A program made the position numbers and the translations under genes. This document shows, piece by piece, positions 29,842 through 40,190 of a stretch of 64,000 bases of DNA. A model generated the notes under the pieces. The model ran no database searches. It was not told the DNA's origin and saw nothing but the letters and a program-made list of their open reading frames with translations. Each line of letters opens with the position of its first letter. Within the stretch, counting starts at the first letter, position 1. This stretch comes from Chitinophaga pinensis (GTDB taxonomy: Bacteria; Bacteroidota; Bacteroidia; NS11-12g; UBA955): assembly GCA_945871905.1 (NCBI GenBank), contig CAMBXL010000011.1, positions 1 to 64,000 on the forward strand, given 5' to 3'.

Positions 29842-30624
29842 CTATTCTTTAGATTCCATTTCTAGAATACCTAAAGTTGCACCGACTACTCCATTGATTG
29901 GCGCTATCATTAATCCTACAATTGGAACCATATCCAATAATGCATAAACAACGCCTATCCCTAATGCAAAAGAACGCTTACTTTTAATAAATTGAATCCC
30001 CTCTTTTATACTCATTTTCTTTCTCTCGCAAGTATAATCCATCATACTAAATCCAAAATAATAAGCACTAACAAGCCACAAAAATGGAACAGTTAAAAGC
30101 GTAAAAGGCCCAATTAACAAACCCAACAATCCAAACAAAGCAATTAATGCCAATTCAATAGTTAAGTTTCTTAACGCTATTAAAGTACCTCTTAGCATGT
30201 CCTTTAGTAACTGAAATCCTGAAAATGGATATTTTCTTCCTGTTTCTATTTCTTCTATTCGTTCACTTAAAAAAGAAAACAAAGGTGCCAATACTATTAA
30301 CACAAAGTATTTTGAAAACTTTGCGGAGAGCATTAATACTATAATTGAATAAATAACCGTCATTATTCCTTTTATTGACCACTGTGTAATAATCGCCAAA
30401 ACTCCATTTGTACCTAACAACTCTCCTATATTTTCTTGACTATACCTGCCAAATATTTTTTCGGTTATAATGTCTGACAAATAGAAAATACTTGAAAACA
30501 AACTTACATACAACAATATAGCTACCACTAATGGCCACAAATAATAATGTAGTAATCCTTTTTTGGACAAATAGAGAGGTGCCTTTAAAAAGTGGGACAC
30601 TCCTAACATAAATTCCTTAATCAT
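29842..30624 (-). CDS. EI24/CysZ-like membrane protein
   Basis: GVSHFLKAPLYLSKKGLLHYYLWPL..., multiple TM segments, YYFGFSMMDYTCERKKMSIKEG. Confidence 0.75.
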   Translation of the reverse strand: MIKEFMLGVSHFLKAPLYLSKKGLLHYYLWPLVVAILLYVSLFSSIFYLSDIITEKIFGRYSQENIGELLGTNGVLAIITQWSIKGIMTVIYSIIVLMLSAKFSKYFVLIVLAPLFSFLSERIEEIETGRKYPFSGFQLLKDMLRGTLIALRNLTIELALIALFGLLGLLIGPFTLLTVPFLWLVSAYYFGFSMMDYTCERKKMSIKEGIQFIKSKRSFALGIGVVYALLDMVPIVGLMIAPINGVVGATLGILEMESKE

Positions 30625-30750
30625 TTTACGAAGTTATTTCATTTTGACTTAAATGTTTAAGTTTTTCTTGTGAATTAGACAAAGACAATAATCTGTTTGA
30701 TAAATAGATATTTTATTGCCGCTTTAACAAGCAATGCTTTAATTTGCAAT

Positions 30751-31404
30751 ATGGATTTCATCAATCACCTTATACAAAACTATGCGGACAATCACACCTC
30801 GGAAGAACCTGAACACCTCAAAGCTTTAAATAGACACACCCATCTGCATGTTTTAAAACCACGCATGCTTAGCGGTCATTTTCAAGGTCGATTTTTATCC
30901 ATGTTAAGTCAATTGATAAGACCAACCCATGTTTTAGACATAGGCACATTCACCGGTTATTCTGCACTTTGCTTGGCAGAAGGTCTTAGTCCTGAAGGTT
31001 GCGTTTACACTATTGATAACAATGAAGAGGTTAATGTAACTGCTCAACAATTTATTGAATCATCTCCCTACGCCCATCAAATATCCCTTAAAACTGGTAA
31101 TGCCGATGCTGTAATCCCTCTGTTACATGAAACTGTAGATTATTGGGACATCGTATGGATAGATGCCGACAAAACAGCTTATAAAACCTACTTTGACTTG
31201 TGTATTGAAAAAGTGCGTAAAGGTGGACTGATAATGGCTGACAATGTCCTGTGGAGTGGTAAAGTATGTGATGACAATGCTTTGAAAAAAGACAAAGACA
31301 CTCAAGCTATCGATGAGTTCAATAAATATGTATCAAAAGACTCAAGAGTAACCCCTGTCTTGTTACCAATTCGCGATGGTATTATGATGATGATAAAAAA
31401 CTAA
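30751..31404 (+). CDS. Class I SAM-dependent O-methyltransferase
   Basis: VLDIGTFTGYSALCLAEGL, WDIVWIDADKTAYKTYFDLC, GGLIMADNVLWSGKV; start revised to 30751 (TAATTTGC immediately upstream). Confidence 0.93.
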   Translation: MDFINHLIQNYADNHTSEEPEHLKALNRHTHLHVLKPRMLSGHFQGRFLSMLSQLIRPTHVLDIGTFTGYSALCLAEGLSPEGCVYTIDNNEEVNVTAQQFIESSPYAHQISLKTGNADAVIPLLHETVDYWDIVWIDADKTAYKTYFDLCIEKVRKGGLIMADNVLWSGKVCDDNALKKDKDTQAIDEFNKYVSKDSRVTPVLLPIRDGIMMMIKN

Positions 31405-32402
31405 TCGATCAACTTATTTTCTATCTCTTCCAATGTTTCCATTATTTCGTTAATGGAATGACTCATAACCAAAGTTGTTTTATAAGTTTTGAAATTTGGA
31501 ATCCCTTTAAAATAATTGGCATAATGCCTTTTCATTTCATTAATAGCCACGACCTCACTCTTCCATTCTATAGACTTTAAAAAATGAGTTCTACAAGCTT
31601 CCACTCTGTCTGCTATGGTTGGAGAAGGTAAAATTTCTCCCGTTGCCATGTAATGTTTGATTTCATTAAAAATCCAAGGATGGCCAATACTTGCACGACC
31701 TATCATAATACCATCAACACCATATTTATTTTTATATTCCAATGCCTTTTGAGGTGTGTCTATGTCTCCGTTCCCAAATATTGGGATTTCGATATTAGGA
31801 TTGCTTTTAACTTTGGCAATGAGTGTCCAATCGGCCTCCCCTTTGTACAATTGCGTTCGCGTCCTTCCATGTATTGACAGTGCTTTAATTCCTACATCTT
31901 GTAACCTTAATGCCACTTCTTCAATATTTTTGGTGCGCTCATCCCAACCTAATCGGGTTTTAACAGTTACAGGCAAATTTGTGCTTCTAACAACGGCTTC
32001 GGTTAGTCGGACCATTAAGGGAATATCCTTAAGAACTGCCGCACCTGCACCTTTACAAACTACTTTTTTTACAGGACAACCAAAGTTAATGTCAACAATA
32101 TCGGGTTGAGTTGCATCTACAATTTTAGTGGCCATTGCCATTGCTTCCTCGTCACCACCAAATATTTGAATACCAATTGGCTTTTCGTAATCGAAAATAT
32201 CCAACTTTTGTCGGCTTTTTATGGCGTCCCTAATTAGGCCTTCTGAACTAATAAACTCAGTATACATAAGGTCGGCCCCATGTTTTTTACATAAATACCT
32301 GAAGGGTGGATCGCTAACATCCTCCATGGGTGCCAACAATAAAGGAAAATTTCCTAACGATATGTGACCAATTTTTACCAAATTTGCATTTTTTATAAGC
32401 AT
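31401..32402 (-). CDS. dusB: tRNA-dihydrouridine synthase
   Basis: LLLAPMEDVSDPPFRYLCKKHGADLMYTEFISSEGL, DINFGCPVKKVVCKGAGAALL-like, HGRTRTQLYKGEADW, GIMIGRASIGHPWIF. Confidence 0.95.
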   Translation of the reverse strand: MLIKNANLVKIGHISLGNFPLLLAPMEDVSDPPFRYLCKKHGADLMYTEFISSEGLIRDAIKSRQKLDIFDYEKPIGIQIFGGDEEAMAMATKIVDATQPDIVDINFGCPVKKVVCKGAGAAVLKDIPLMVRLTEAVVRSTNLPVTVKTRLGWDERTKNIEEVALRLQDVGIKALSIHGRTRTQLYKGEADWTLIAKVKSNPNIEIPIFGNGDIDTPQKALEYKNKYGVDGIMIGRASIGHPWIFNEIKHYMATGEILPSPTIADRVEACRTHFLKSIEWKSEVVAINEMKRHYANYFKGIPNFKTYKTTLVMSHSINEIMETLEEIENKLID

Positions 32403-33309
32403 GCAAAATTACAATGATAAAACCACAATACAAACCATCGCTGATGTATTTATCATTATTGGCTTGGCAATACTAGGAATGATAGCGGGTAGTTTTGTAG
32501 GCATGTTTATTGGTATTGTTGGTTTTGATATACCATTTTCCAATTATCAAGCTACCATAGTTAATCCTCAAACTGCAAATGAGGTAATGGCGCTTAAATG
32601 GTACAACTTTTTCTCAAATTTAGGAGCTTGGGTGCTTTCTGTGTGGGTGTATTTCAAAATACGTTTTTATTCATTTGGCAAACAAATTAACTTTAATTCA
32701 GCACAACCCAAAATTATCTATGCCCACCTAATCCCGCTTTTCTTTGCCCTTACCATAACATCGGCTTGGCTATTGCAAATCAACCAACAAATAGCCCTTC
32801 CGGAATGGATAGAAAAATTAAGCTCTAAACAAAACAAACATTTGCTAACTAAAATGTTGCAAATGAATACCCACACCGACTATTTAATTAATCTATTTTT
32901 TGTAGCCTTAACTCCTGCTATACTCGAGGAAATCTTTTTCAGAGGAACCCTTCAAAAACTATTTATCGAAGGATTCAAAAACACTCATATTGGCATATTT
33001 GTAACCTCTTTTATTTTTGCGGGCATTCATCTTAATGTGCAACAATTTATTCCAATGTTGTTTTTAGCGCTTGTTTTTGGCTATATCTGCCACTATTCCA
33101 AAAGTATTTGGCCAAGTATTATTTTACATTTTTTCAATAATGGTTTAGCTGTTACAGCCTATTATTTAAAGGGTGGTAATGACATTGCCAATGAGCTAGT
33201 TAATGACAATTTCAGTCCCTCCATTCCATTTTTCCTTCTTTGCTTTTTTTCTATTGTAGTTTATTTTATATACTTGCACAAGCAATACACCTCACTGAAA
33301 CATGAATAA
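32401..33309 (+). CDS. CPBP-family intramembrane metalloprotease
   Basis: TPAILEEIFFRGTLQKLF, FIFAGIHLN, ILHFFNN motifs. Confidence 0.9.
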   Translation: MQNYNDKTTIQTIADVFIIIGLAILGMIAGSFVGMFIGIVGFDIPFSNYQATIVNPQTANEVMALKWYNFFSNLGAWVLSVWVYFKIRFYSFGKQINFNSAQPKIIYAHLIPLFFALTITSAWLLQINQQIALPEWIEKLSSKQNKHLLTKMLQMNTHTDYLINLFFVALTPAILEEIFFRGTLQKLFIEGFKNTHIGIFVTSFIFAGIHLNVQQFIPMLFLALVFGYICHYSKSIWPSIILHFFNNGLAVTAYYLKGGNDIANELVNDNFSPSIPFFLLCFFSIVVYFIYLHKQYTSLKHE

Positions 33310-34123
33310 TTTTACGCTTAGGGCCATAACTGGATTTTTTTTTATAGCATTTATAAGCGGAATGACGCTCTATAGTCCCTATACTTTTTTAATACTTTTA
33401 CTATTAATTGGCGGTTTGGGAATGATGGAGTACTACAAAATTGTGATGCGTAAAGAAGCCTATTTTTTACAATTGATTTTCACCCTTTTAGGACTTTCTA
33501 TCATTAGTGCCTATTTTTGGATCGATGACAGGGTTGACTTTGCCTTATTTGGTGTCGTATTATTGGTAACGAGCTCTTTCATCTATTCCCTTTTCAGACA
33601 GAAACATTCTTGGAAAAACATCCCTTTACTTTTATCAGGACTATTTTACATTGCATTTCCTCTGTTTTTATTTTTGCTTTCTGTAATGAAATCAGATGGA
33701 CAATATGAATCCCCACAAATGGAGTTCAAACCCTATTTAGCGTTAAACTTATTTGTGTTAATATGGTGCAGTGATACATTCGCTTATTTATGTGGCAAGG
33801 CATTTGGTAAGCATAAACTTTTCGAAAAAATTTCTCCTAAGAAAACCGTAGAAGGCTTTATTGGCGCACTTGTTTTAACCGTTGGTTTTTCAATATTACT
33901 GTCCCAATGGTTTGGCATTTCTGTAAAACTGAATTTATTAATTGCTTTTCTTAGTGTTGTATTTGGCACTTTAGGCGATTTAGTAGAGAGTCAACTAAAA
34001 CGCGAACATCAAATAAAAGATTCAGGGACTATAATTCCTGGGCATGGCGGCATACTTGACCGTTTTGATGCACTCTTTATTTCCCTTCCATTTACAACGG
34101 CCTGTTATTATTTTTTGGCATAA
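33302..34123 (+). CDS. cdsA: Phosphatidate cytidylyltransferase
   Basis: CSDTFAYLCGKAFGKHKLFEKISPKKTVEGFIGAL, GTLGDLVESQLKREHQIKDSGTIIPGHGGILDRFDAL. Confidence 0.95.
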   Translation: MNNFTLRAITGFFFIAFISGMTLYSPYTFLILLLLIGGLGMMEYYKIVMRKEAYFLQLIFTLLGLSIISAYFWIDDRVDFALFGVVLLVTSSFIYSLFRQKHSWKNIPLLLSGLFYIAFPLFLFLLSVMKSDGQYESPQMEFKPYLALNLFVLIWCSDTFAYLCGKAFGKHKLFEKISPKKTVEGFIGALVLTVGFSILLSQWFGISVKLNLLIAFLSVVFGTLGDLVESQLKREHQIKDSGTIIPGHGGILDRFDALFISLPFTTACYYFLA

Positions 34124-34179
34124 TAATATGCAACTAATTTTAAATCAACACGTCTAAAGAATATGATTAATCATAAACA

Positions 34180-37100
34180 TTGAAAATCCTTGTTTTATAT
34201 ATTGTTAGTTTCTTTACCGCTTTAAACATTTATGGACAATGTCAACCTTCATTTTCAGGGACTCAATGTGTCAATAATCCTATAGAATTCAATGGGAACA
34301 GCCCAGGAGCAAGTAATTTTCTTTGGAATTTCAATGGAGAAGGGAGTAATAACACTACCATAAAACCTGTTTTTAGATTTACAACTACAGGCGTCAAAAT
34401 TGTCACTTTTTCATGTACTTTGGCCAACGGGAAACCTTGTTCGGGTCAACTCACATTGACTATAAAACCCTTACCAATCATTCGAAGCCGCTTACTAACC
34501 GATTCTGTTCAATGCTTTGAAAACAATGCTTTTTGCTTTCGTGATTCAAGTTTATCGGGTGATGGCAACAACTGTATTGTTTCTATCAAATATTTGTTTA
34601 GCGATGGTGAATTGATAACAAAAACAGGCACTAAATTCAATCCCGTTTCTTTACCTGCTACATTTTGCAAAACAATTAATGATCCTCAAGGCACTACTGT
34701 TAATTTACTTATAGAGGTGGAGGATTGTAATGGTTGCATATCGCGGTATCAATACCCTAATGCTTTGAAAACAGATTTTGCACCTGCCTTATTTGCTAAT
34801 TTCCAGTTTTCTACTGCGCCTTGTGGTGTTACATCGAGGGCAAAATTCACCAATTTATCACAACTAAAAACCAGCGATTTAAAATCTTATTATTGGGATT
34901 TTGGGGATGGTTTTAAAGACTCAATTAATTGGGATACTATTTCACACACCTACAATATTGGGAATGCAAGCACCAAAATTTTTTCACCCAAATTAGTTGT
35001 AAAAACAAAATCGGGATGCACCGTTGTTTTTAATTTAAAGGACATTACGATGTTCAACTTAAAACCTAGGATTTTATTAAGTAGAGATTCCATCTGTGTG
35101 GACGATACCATTGCTTACCAATTGCTTCCTACCTCCATGAGCAATTTTATCACAGAACGAGATCTATCATGGCGTTTCAACCCCGGCATAGCCAATCAAT
35201 TTAAAGGAATACAATCCTACAATACTCTTGGACCCAAGCTTATCAATTGTCGAATTTCGCATCCTTGTGGACCTTTTAATTTATACGACACTTTAATTGT
35301 TATAGGACCAAAAGCAAGTATTGAACCCCTTTATATGGACCCCAACAAACGGTTTCAATGCACTATCAAAGACAGTATTACGGTAACCGATCGCAGTTTG
35401 TTTTATCATAACGATACCAATATGCTTAATGATGATAGTTTGTTCAGAAAAAAAGCAGGGAACTTAGGCCATCATTTCACCAATAACATTTCCACAAATG
35501 CCCGTAATCAGGTAAGGAATGGAGAAAACACAATCCGACTTTGGAATTTTGGAGACGAGTATTGCGACCAATGTACTACCGATGTTCAGCAAAATAAAAA
35601 CACTTGGTTGAATTGCAATTACAGTCGTGAAAAAACGCCTCAACATTGGTACACCCCTTGGGACTCTATTTACCGTTACAAATACAGCTTTCTTCCTTTT
35701 GAAATTAGTTTCTTTGATGGCCTAAACCAATCGTGCGCAAAGAGAAAACTATACAGCAGCGATAGTTTATTTATAACCACAGATACTATTCTGTATTATG
35801 GCAACAATTCACTTGGCAAATCGGTAAAAGACAGTTCTGTATTTCTATCCTTAAAAAAGCAAATAATTCCAAGTGGCATTGTCGGAAAAGGAAGTTTAGA
35901 TTGTCCTTTTAACATTAGGGTTTATATACCTTCACAAAGTCAAATTAGTATTGACCGAAAAAATGGATTGGGTTTATTGAATATTACTGGCCCTTCCTAT
36001 TTCAATGTTAGCAAAAACTGGAAAATTCAAGTTGACAATTCAGATGATTCTTGTTTATTTATTTATAGTTTATTGGCGAATATTGACAGCATTCCTTTAC
36101 AAGAAATTCAGCCACACCACACCGTTATTGGGGCATTAAAAAACCCTCGTATTACGTCATTCGACAGTGTCAATTTTGATTTACATCGCAAACTTTTTTA
36201 CGAGCGAATTCCCAAATGTTTTCCTATTGAATTAATTGTTCGAGACACTTCGCATCCACTAGCTTGTGAAAGCAGAAGCACTGTTAATGTGGCATTGTTA
36301 CCTCCATCTGCAAAAAAATTGAGTATAGAGAATCAGTTTTGTTATGGTTATACAGATAAGGTTATTGAATTCAGCTTATCCGACACCAAACCTGGTTGCA
36401 CACAATCTACGGCAAAAATCAATTTTGATTATATCAATACCCCAAATGACTGGAAATTAGTCAATGACTTGTATGATGGAGAAGTTAGACTAGGCCCTTA
36501 TTTAAACAGTGGACCTCCTTACAGAGGGTATGCAAGTCAGGGGCCCTTTAATTCCATATTTTTTAAAAAATACAGTGATTCCATCCTATCGAAAAAAGGC
36601 GTTCAACAATTAAACATTGCCTTAATTATAGGAAATGGCACAGGCTCCAATTATTGCGAAGACACTGTCTATTATCCTAATTTTGCATCGTTCCCTTATC
36701 TAAACGCCAACTTTAATATATTTTCTAAATCAGCCAAAAACGTTTACCACGTTTGCCCTAATGAACCCATTTGCATTAATATTCCTTCACCACAGTCGAG
36801 AGAATACAATCAGCTTGCCTATGGCAATAATTGGTTTTTCATTAATCACAATTCCGGAGATACTGTTCAAAAAATAACAGAAACCTACTTTAAGGTACAG
36901 TCGAACCCACGTTACCCAAATCAGAAAGTAAATTTTGTAGTCATTAAACGATACAATGCTGCAAAAAATGGCTTTAACCCTACTCAAACTGATACTGTTT
37001 TCACTGCCATTGTTCATAAACACCATGTTAAACTCCTTAAGTCTATAAACAATCAAAAACTGAAGGATAAACTTTCAGAAATAGGTTTATCAATCGATGA

Positions 37101-39276
37101 TTTTAGTGACAGCCTTTTGGTTTCGTTGATTTGGAACAAAGTTGGAATTATTGGAGATAAAAACAGCGGCAGTAAGGGTTGTATTGACACCACAGGATTT
37201 GGGAATGAATTGTTTTTTGAATATGTCATTGACTCATCTACCATTTTACACTTTAAAGACAGTAGTTTTAATCCATTGGATCAAATAACTAAAAATGGAA
37301 AAAACTATCAATCTTATTGCTTTAGCACACCTAAAAGTGGTGCATACAAAATGGTTAGAAATATAGAAACCAACTTCCCCAACTATTGCCCTTTAGAAAA
37401 AGAACAAATGGTGATTGTAGGTTTTTACGGAGATATGACTGTTGTGGACAGTGTGTTTTGTGCTGGTCAACCGGTTGAAATAAATAGCAAAATCAGATAT
37501 TACTCGGCAGACACATCCTCATTTGGGTCTTTAGATACAATAGACTATTGGACGTTAAGAGAAAATGAGGCAGGCAATATCAACAGAGAGGGGCGCACAA
37601 TATGGGATTTTAGCAAACAAGATGACAACCCCAACAATCCGAATACAATATTCGGTGTAATGCCTTATGGCAGATTGGGCTTGGCGAATCCCAACTTAAC
37701 AATAGGCAATGAACCGGGTGGTATTTATTACAAACAAGCTGGATTTTACACCTTAAGAATGTTGACTTCAGACAGCAATCGATGTGCAGACACTTTCAAG
37801 CAAAACTTATATGTTCTAGGACCAAAAGCAGGATTTTTTATTGACTTTAACAGACCAAATTGTAAAACCATTATTGAATTATTTGACACTTCAAAAATTA
37901 TAGACCCTTGTGTTTTGAAGGGCTTACCTCCTTGCGATGATATTATTTACTGGGCAATAGATTGGGGAGATGGAAGTCCATTGTCCGAATATTATAAAGA
38001 CCGTCCAGCACAAATTGGGCACGACTTTGTAAGAAATGGCACCTTTAGAATATGGTTGTATATAAATACCGCAAAGGGATGTAGAGATTCTGTCTTTTTG
38101 GATATTGATATTCCCGGACCGCTACCTACCTTTATTGTAGAAACAGAATCTACCATTTGTGTCAATGACAGTGTTTTGTTTAAAAATGTTTCAAGAAATT
38201 TCACCAAATCTGCACAATGGCTTTGGAGTTTTGGAGATGGCCAATTTCAACCTCAGAAAGACACCGGTTTGGTATGGCATCAATACAAGCAAACAGGATT
38301 TTTCGACGTGTATTTAACACAATATGATAGCATAGAAAATTCAGGGAAATACTGCTCTTCTACTTTCCCGGATACCATAAATAAAATTAGAATTACAGTG
38401 TTGCCTTATGACCAAATCAACCTAAGTGCAGTTCCAAATATTGTATGTGTTGGAGATTCCATTACCATAAAAGCGAACATAAATACGTTTGCAACTTATC
38501 AAAATTACTTTTGGTCTATTAATCAAATTCCATCTACAACAACAATCCCTGAAAAAACATTTCAATTGAAACAAAAGGGTTCCTACTTTGTGATTTTTAG
38601 TCCAATCCTTTCGGGATTAGGTCAAAAAACGTGTTCAACACTAGATACTATTACAGTCTATGCGGACAGTGTCGTTGCTAATTTTGACATTGACACAACC
38701 CAAGAACCAAAGTATTGCTTTACAAATACATCGACAAATGGTGTTAAATACCGTTGGGGATTTTTCCATTCAGATGACATTACAAAAAACAAATCTTTAA
38801 TATTTACCGAAAATGCTAGTCAAGTTGAACCTGAAAGATACATTTGTCAAGATTTTTTCCAGAATCCCGGTTATAATTGGATTTGTTTGGAAGCTACCAA
38901 TGCCATAGGTTGCAAAGACACCATTTGCAAAAGAATTCAGAATAAGTATGAGAGGGCAATTATTCCTCCTAATGTATTTACTCCTAGCGGCAAAGATGGT
39001 TTTTCGGGTAAAGACAAAGACCAACTCGAAGGCAACAATGTGTTTAATATTTACTTAAAAGGTGAATCGTTCTACGATTTAAAAATATACGACAGATGGG
39101 GTGTTTTAGTGTTTGAGAGTATGGACAAAAACTATGATTGGAATGGGAGGCTCTTTAACACAGGAGAAGAATGCATGGATGGCACTTATTATTATATTTT
39201 AAACTACAGATACAAAAGCAGCAATGAAAACGAACCTACCCTCAACGGAGTTGTACGTTTAATTTGGGACCGTTAA
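34180..39276 (+). CDS. Very large PKD/CHU_C (gliding-motility-associated C-terminal domain) secreted protein, 1698 aa
   Basis: PKD-like YYWDFGDGF, C-terminal NVFTPSGKDG..NVFNIYLKG..FYDLKIYDRWGVLVFES..WNGR...G.YYYILNY; TTG start. Confidence 0.88.
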   Translation: MKILVLYIVSFFTALNIYGQCQPSFSGTQCVNNPIEFNGNSPGASNFLWNFNGEGSNNTTIKPVFRFTTTGVKIVTFSCTLANGKPCSGQLTLTIKPLPIIRSRLLTDSVQCFENNAFCFRDSSLSGDGNNCIVSIKYLFSDGELITKTGTKFNPVSLPATFCKTINDPQGTTVNLLIEVEDCNGCISRYQYPNALKTDFAPALFANFQFSTAPCGVTSRAKFTNLSQLKTSDLKSYYWDFGDGFKDSINWDTISHTYNIGNASTKIFSPKLVVKTKSGCTVVFNLKDITMFNLKPRILLSRDSICVDDTIAYQLLPTSMSNFITERDLSWRFNPGIANQFKGIQSYNTLGPKLINCRISHPCGPFNLYDTLIVIGPKASIEPLYMDPNKRFQCTIKDSITVTDRSLFYHNDTNMLNDDSLFRKKAGNLGHHFTNNISTNARNQVRNGENTIRLWNFGDEYCDQCTTDVQQNKNTWLNCNYSREKTPQHWYTPWDSIYRYKYSFLPFEISFFDGLNQSCAKRKLYSSDSLFITTDTILYYGNNSLGKSVKDSSVFLSLKKQIIPSGIVGKGSLDCPFNIRVYIPSQSQISIDRKNGLGLLNITGPSYFNVSKNWKIQVDNSDDSCLFIYSLLANIDSIPLQEIQPHHTVIGALKNPRITSFDSVNFDLHRKLFYERIPKCFPIELIVRDTSHPLACESRSTVNVALLPPSAKKLSIENQFCYGYTDKVIEFSLSDTKPGCTQSTAKINFDYINTPNDWKLVNDLYDGEVRLGPYLNSGPPYRGYASQGPFNSIFFKKYSDSILSKKGVQQLNIALIIGNGTGSNYCEDTVYYPNFASFPYLNANFNIFSKSAKNVYHVCPNEPICINIPSPQSREYNQLAYGNNWFFINHNSGDTVQKITETYFKVQSNPRYPNQKVNFVVIKRYNAAKNGFNPTQTDTVFTAIVHKHHVKLLKSINNQKLKDKLSEIGLSIDDFSDSLLVSLIWNKVGIIGDKNSGSKGCIDTTGFGNELFFEYVIDSSTILHFKDSSFNPLDQITKNGKNYQSYCFSTPKSGAYKMVRNIETNFPNYCPLEKEQMVIVGFYGDMTVVDSVFCAGQPVEINSKIRYYSADTSSFGSLDTIDYWTLRENEAGNINREGRTIWDFSKQDDNPNNPNTIFGVMPYGRLGLANPNLTIGNEPGGIYYKQAGFYTLRMLTSDSNRCADTFKQNLYVLGPKAGFFIDFNRPNCKTIIELFDTSKIIDPCVLKGLPPCDDIIYWAIDWGDGSPLSEYYKDRPAQIGHDFVRNGTFRIWLYINTAKGCRDSVFLDIDIPGPLPTFIVETESTICVNDSVLFKNVSRNFTKSAQWLWSFGDGQFQPQKDTGLVWHQYKQTGFFDVYLTQYDSIENSGKYCSSTFPDTINKIRITVLPYDQINLSAVPNIVCVGDSITIKANINTFATYQNYFWSINQIPSTTTIPEKTFQLKQKGSYFVIFSPILSGLGQKTCSTLDTITVYADSVVANFDIDTTQEPKYCFTNTSTNGVKYRWGFFHSDDITKNKSLIFTENASQVEPERYICQDFFQNPGYNWICLEATNAIGCKDTICKRIQNKYERAIIPPNVFTPSGKDGFSGKDKDQLEGNNVFNIYLKGESFYDLKIYDRWGVLVFESMDKNYDWNGRLFNTGEECMDGTYYYILNYRYKSSNENEPTLNGVVRLIWDR

Positions 39277-39277
39277 C

Positions 39278-40123
39278 TTATTTAACTACAAGTGCTTTAA
39301 ATTCATTTTTAAGTCCGCTGTAACTGGTAATATCAACTTTAATTGAACCTACCATTATCTTTGCTTTAACACGAACAGGAATTTTGTTGGCATCATCACT
39401 AACCCAAACAGTCATGTCATCTTGGTCCTTAAAAACTCTGTCAACCACAAGAATAGGAACAAATCTTAGACATTTAATTTTACCAATATCAGTACTAATG
39501 GTTTCTTTTCCATCGTATTTAAACCCAAGATGGTATATTTTGTTATCTAGGTATATATCAAGAGGGTATTTATCCCCTTTTTTAGCATTAGAAAAATCCA
39601 AATTTCTAACATAATACAAAGCTGAAATTATATCGTGGGTATATTCAGGCATGTCCAAAACCCCTTTTATTCCGTATAATTTTTTCTTATTGTGTTTAAA
39701 ATTAACTAAATCATTGTCTACATATTTATCTTCTTGAACACTTTTATTGAAACTCATAGGTGCTAAAGCTTCATTATCTACGTAACTTTCAAACTTATCT
39801 CTTACTTTATAAGCCCAATCAAATGATTTAAGGGTTCTTCCATCTGCTTTAATTTGATAGCATTTTCTGTCAGATTTTTCAATAAACTGAGGTCCAACTT
39901 CCATAGTAACAGCAGCCGCATTGATGACACCATAATGGACTCGGTAACTTAACTTTTCATTAAAACCAAAGGCTTGATTACTCATTTTCCTGTAGGCAAA
40001 TTGATCCTTATCGGCATTTGTTTCTGTGGGTTGAGGAATAAAAGTAAATGCTGACAAGAACACAAAAGGCAACAAAGACCAAAACGTAATAAAAAAGGCT
40101 GAATTTGGACGAATGATGTTCAT
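39278..40123 (-). CDS. DUF3108-domain protein
   Basis: FGFNEKLSYRVHYGVINAAAVTMEV..., DRTFKDQDDMTVWVSDDANKIPVRVKAKIMVGSIKVDI-type C-terminus. Confidence 0.8.
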   Translation of the reverse strand: MNIIRPNSAFFITFWSLLPFVFLSAFTFIPQPTETNADKDQFAYRKMSNQAFGFNEKLSYRVHYGVINAAAVTMEVGPQFIEKSDRKCYQIKADGRTLKSFDWAYKVRDKFESYVDNEALAPMSFNKSVQEDKYVDNDLVNFKHNKKKLYGIKGVLDMPEYTHDIISALYYVRNLDFSNAKKGDKYPLDIYLDNKIYHLGFKYDGKETISTDIGKIKCLRFVPILVVDRVFKDQDDMTVWVSDDANKIPVRVKAKIMVGSIKVDITSYSGLKNEFKALVVK

Positions 40124-40190
40124 TTTATTTGATTTTTTTTATAAGTATTTCAAAAACCATTCCAAAAATACTATTTTTGAAACCATCTCA

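Noticed and set aside
31756-32109. 117-aa plus-strand ORF inside dusB
   Set aside because: Antisense to conserved dusB motifs.
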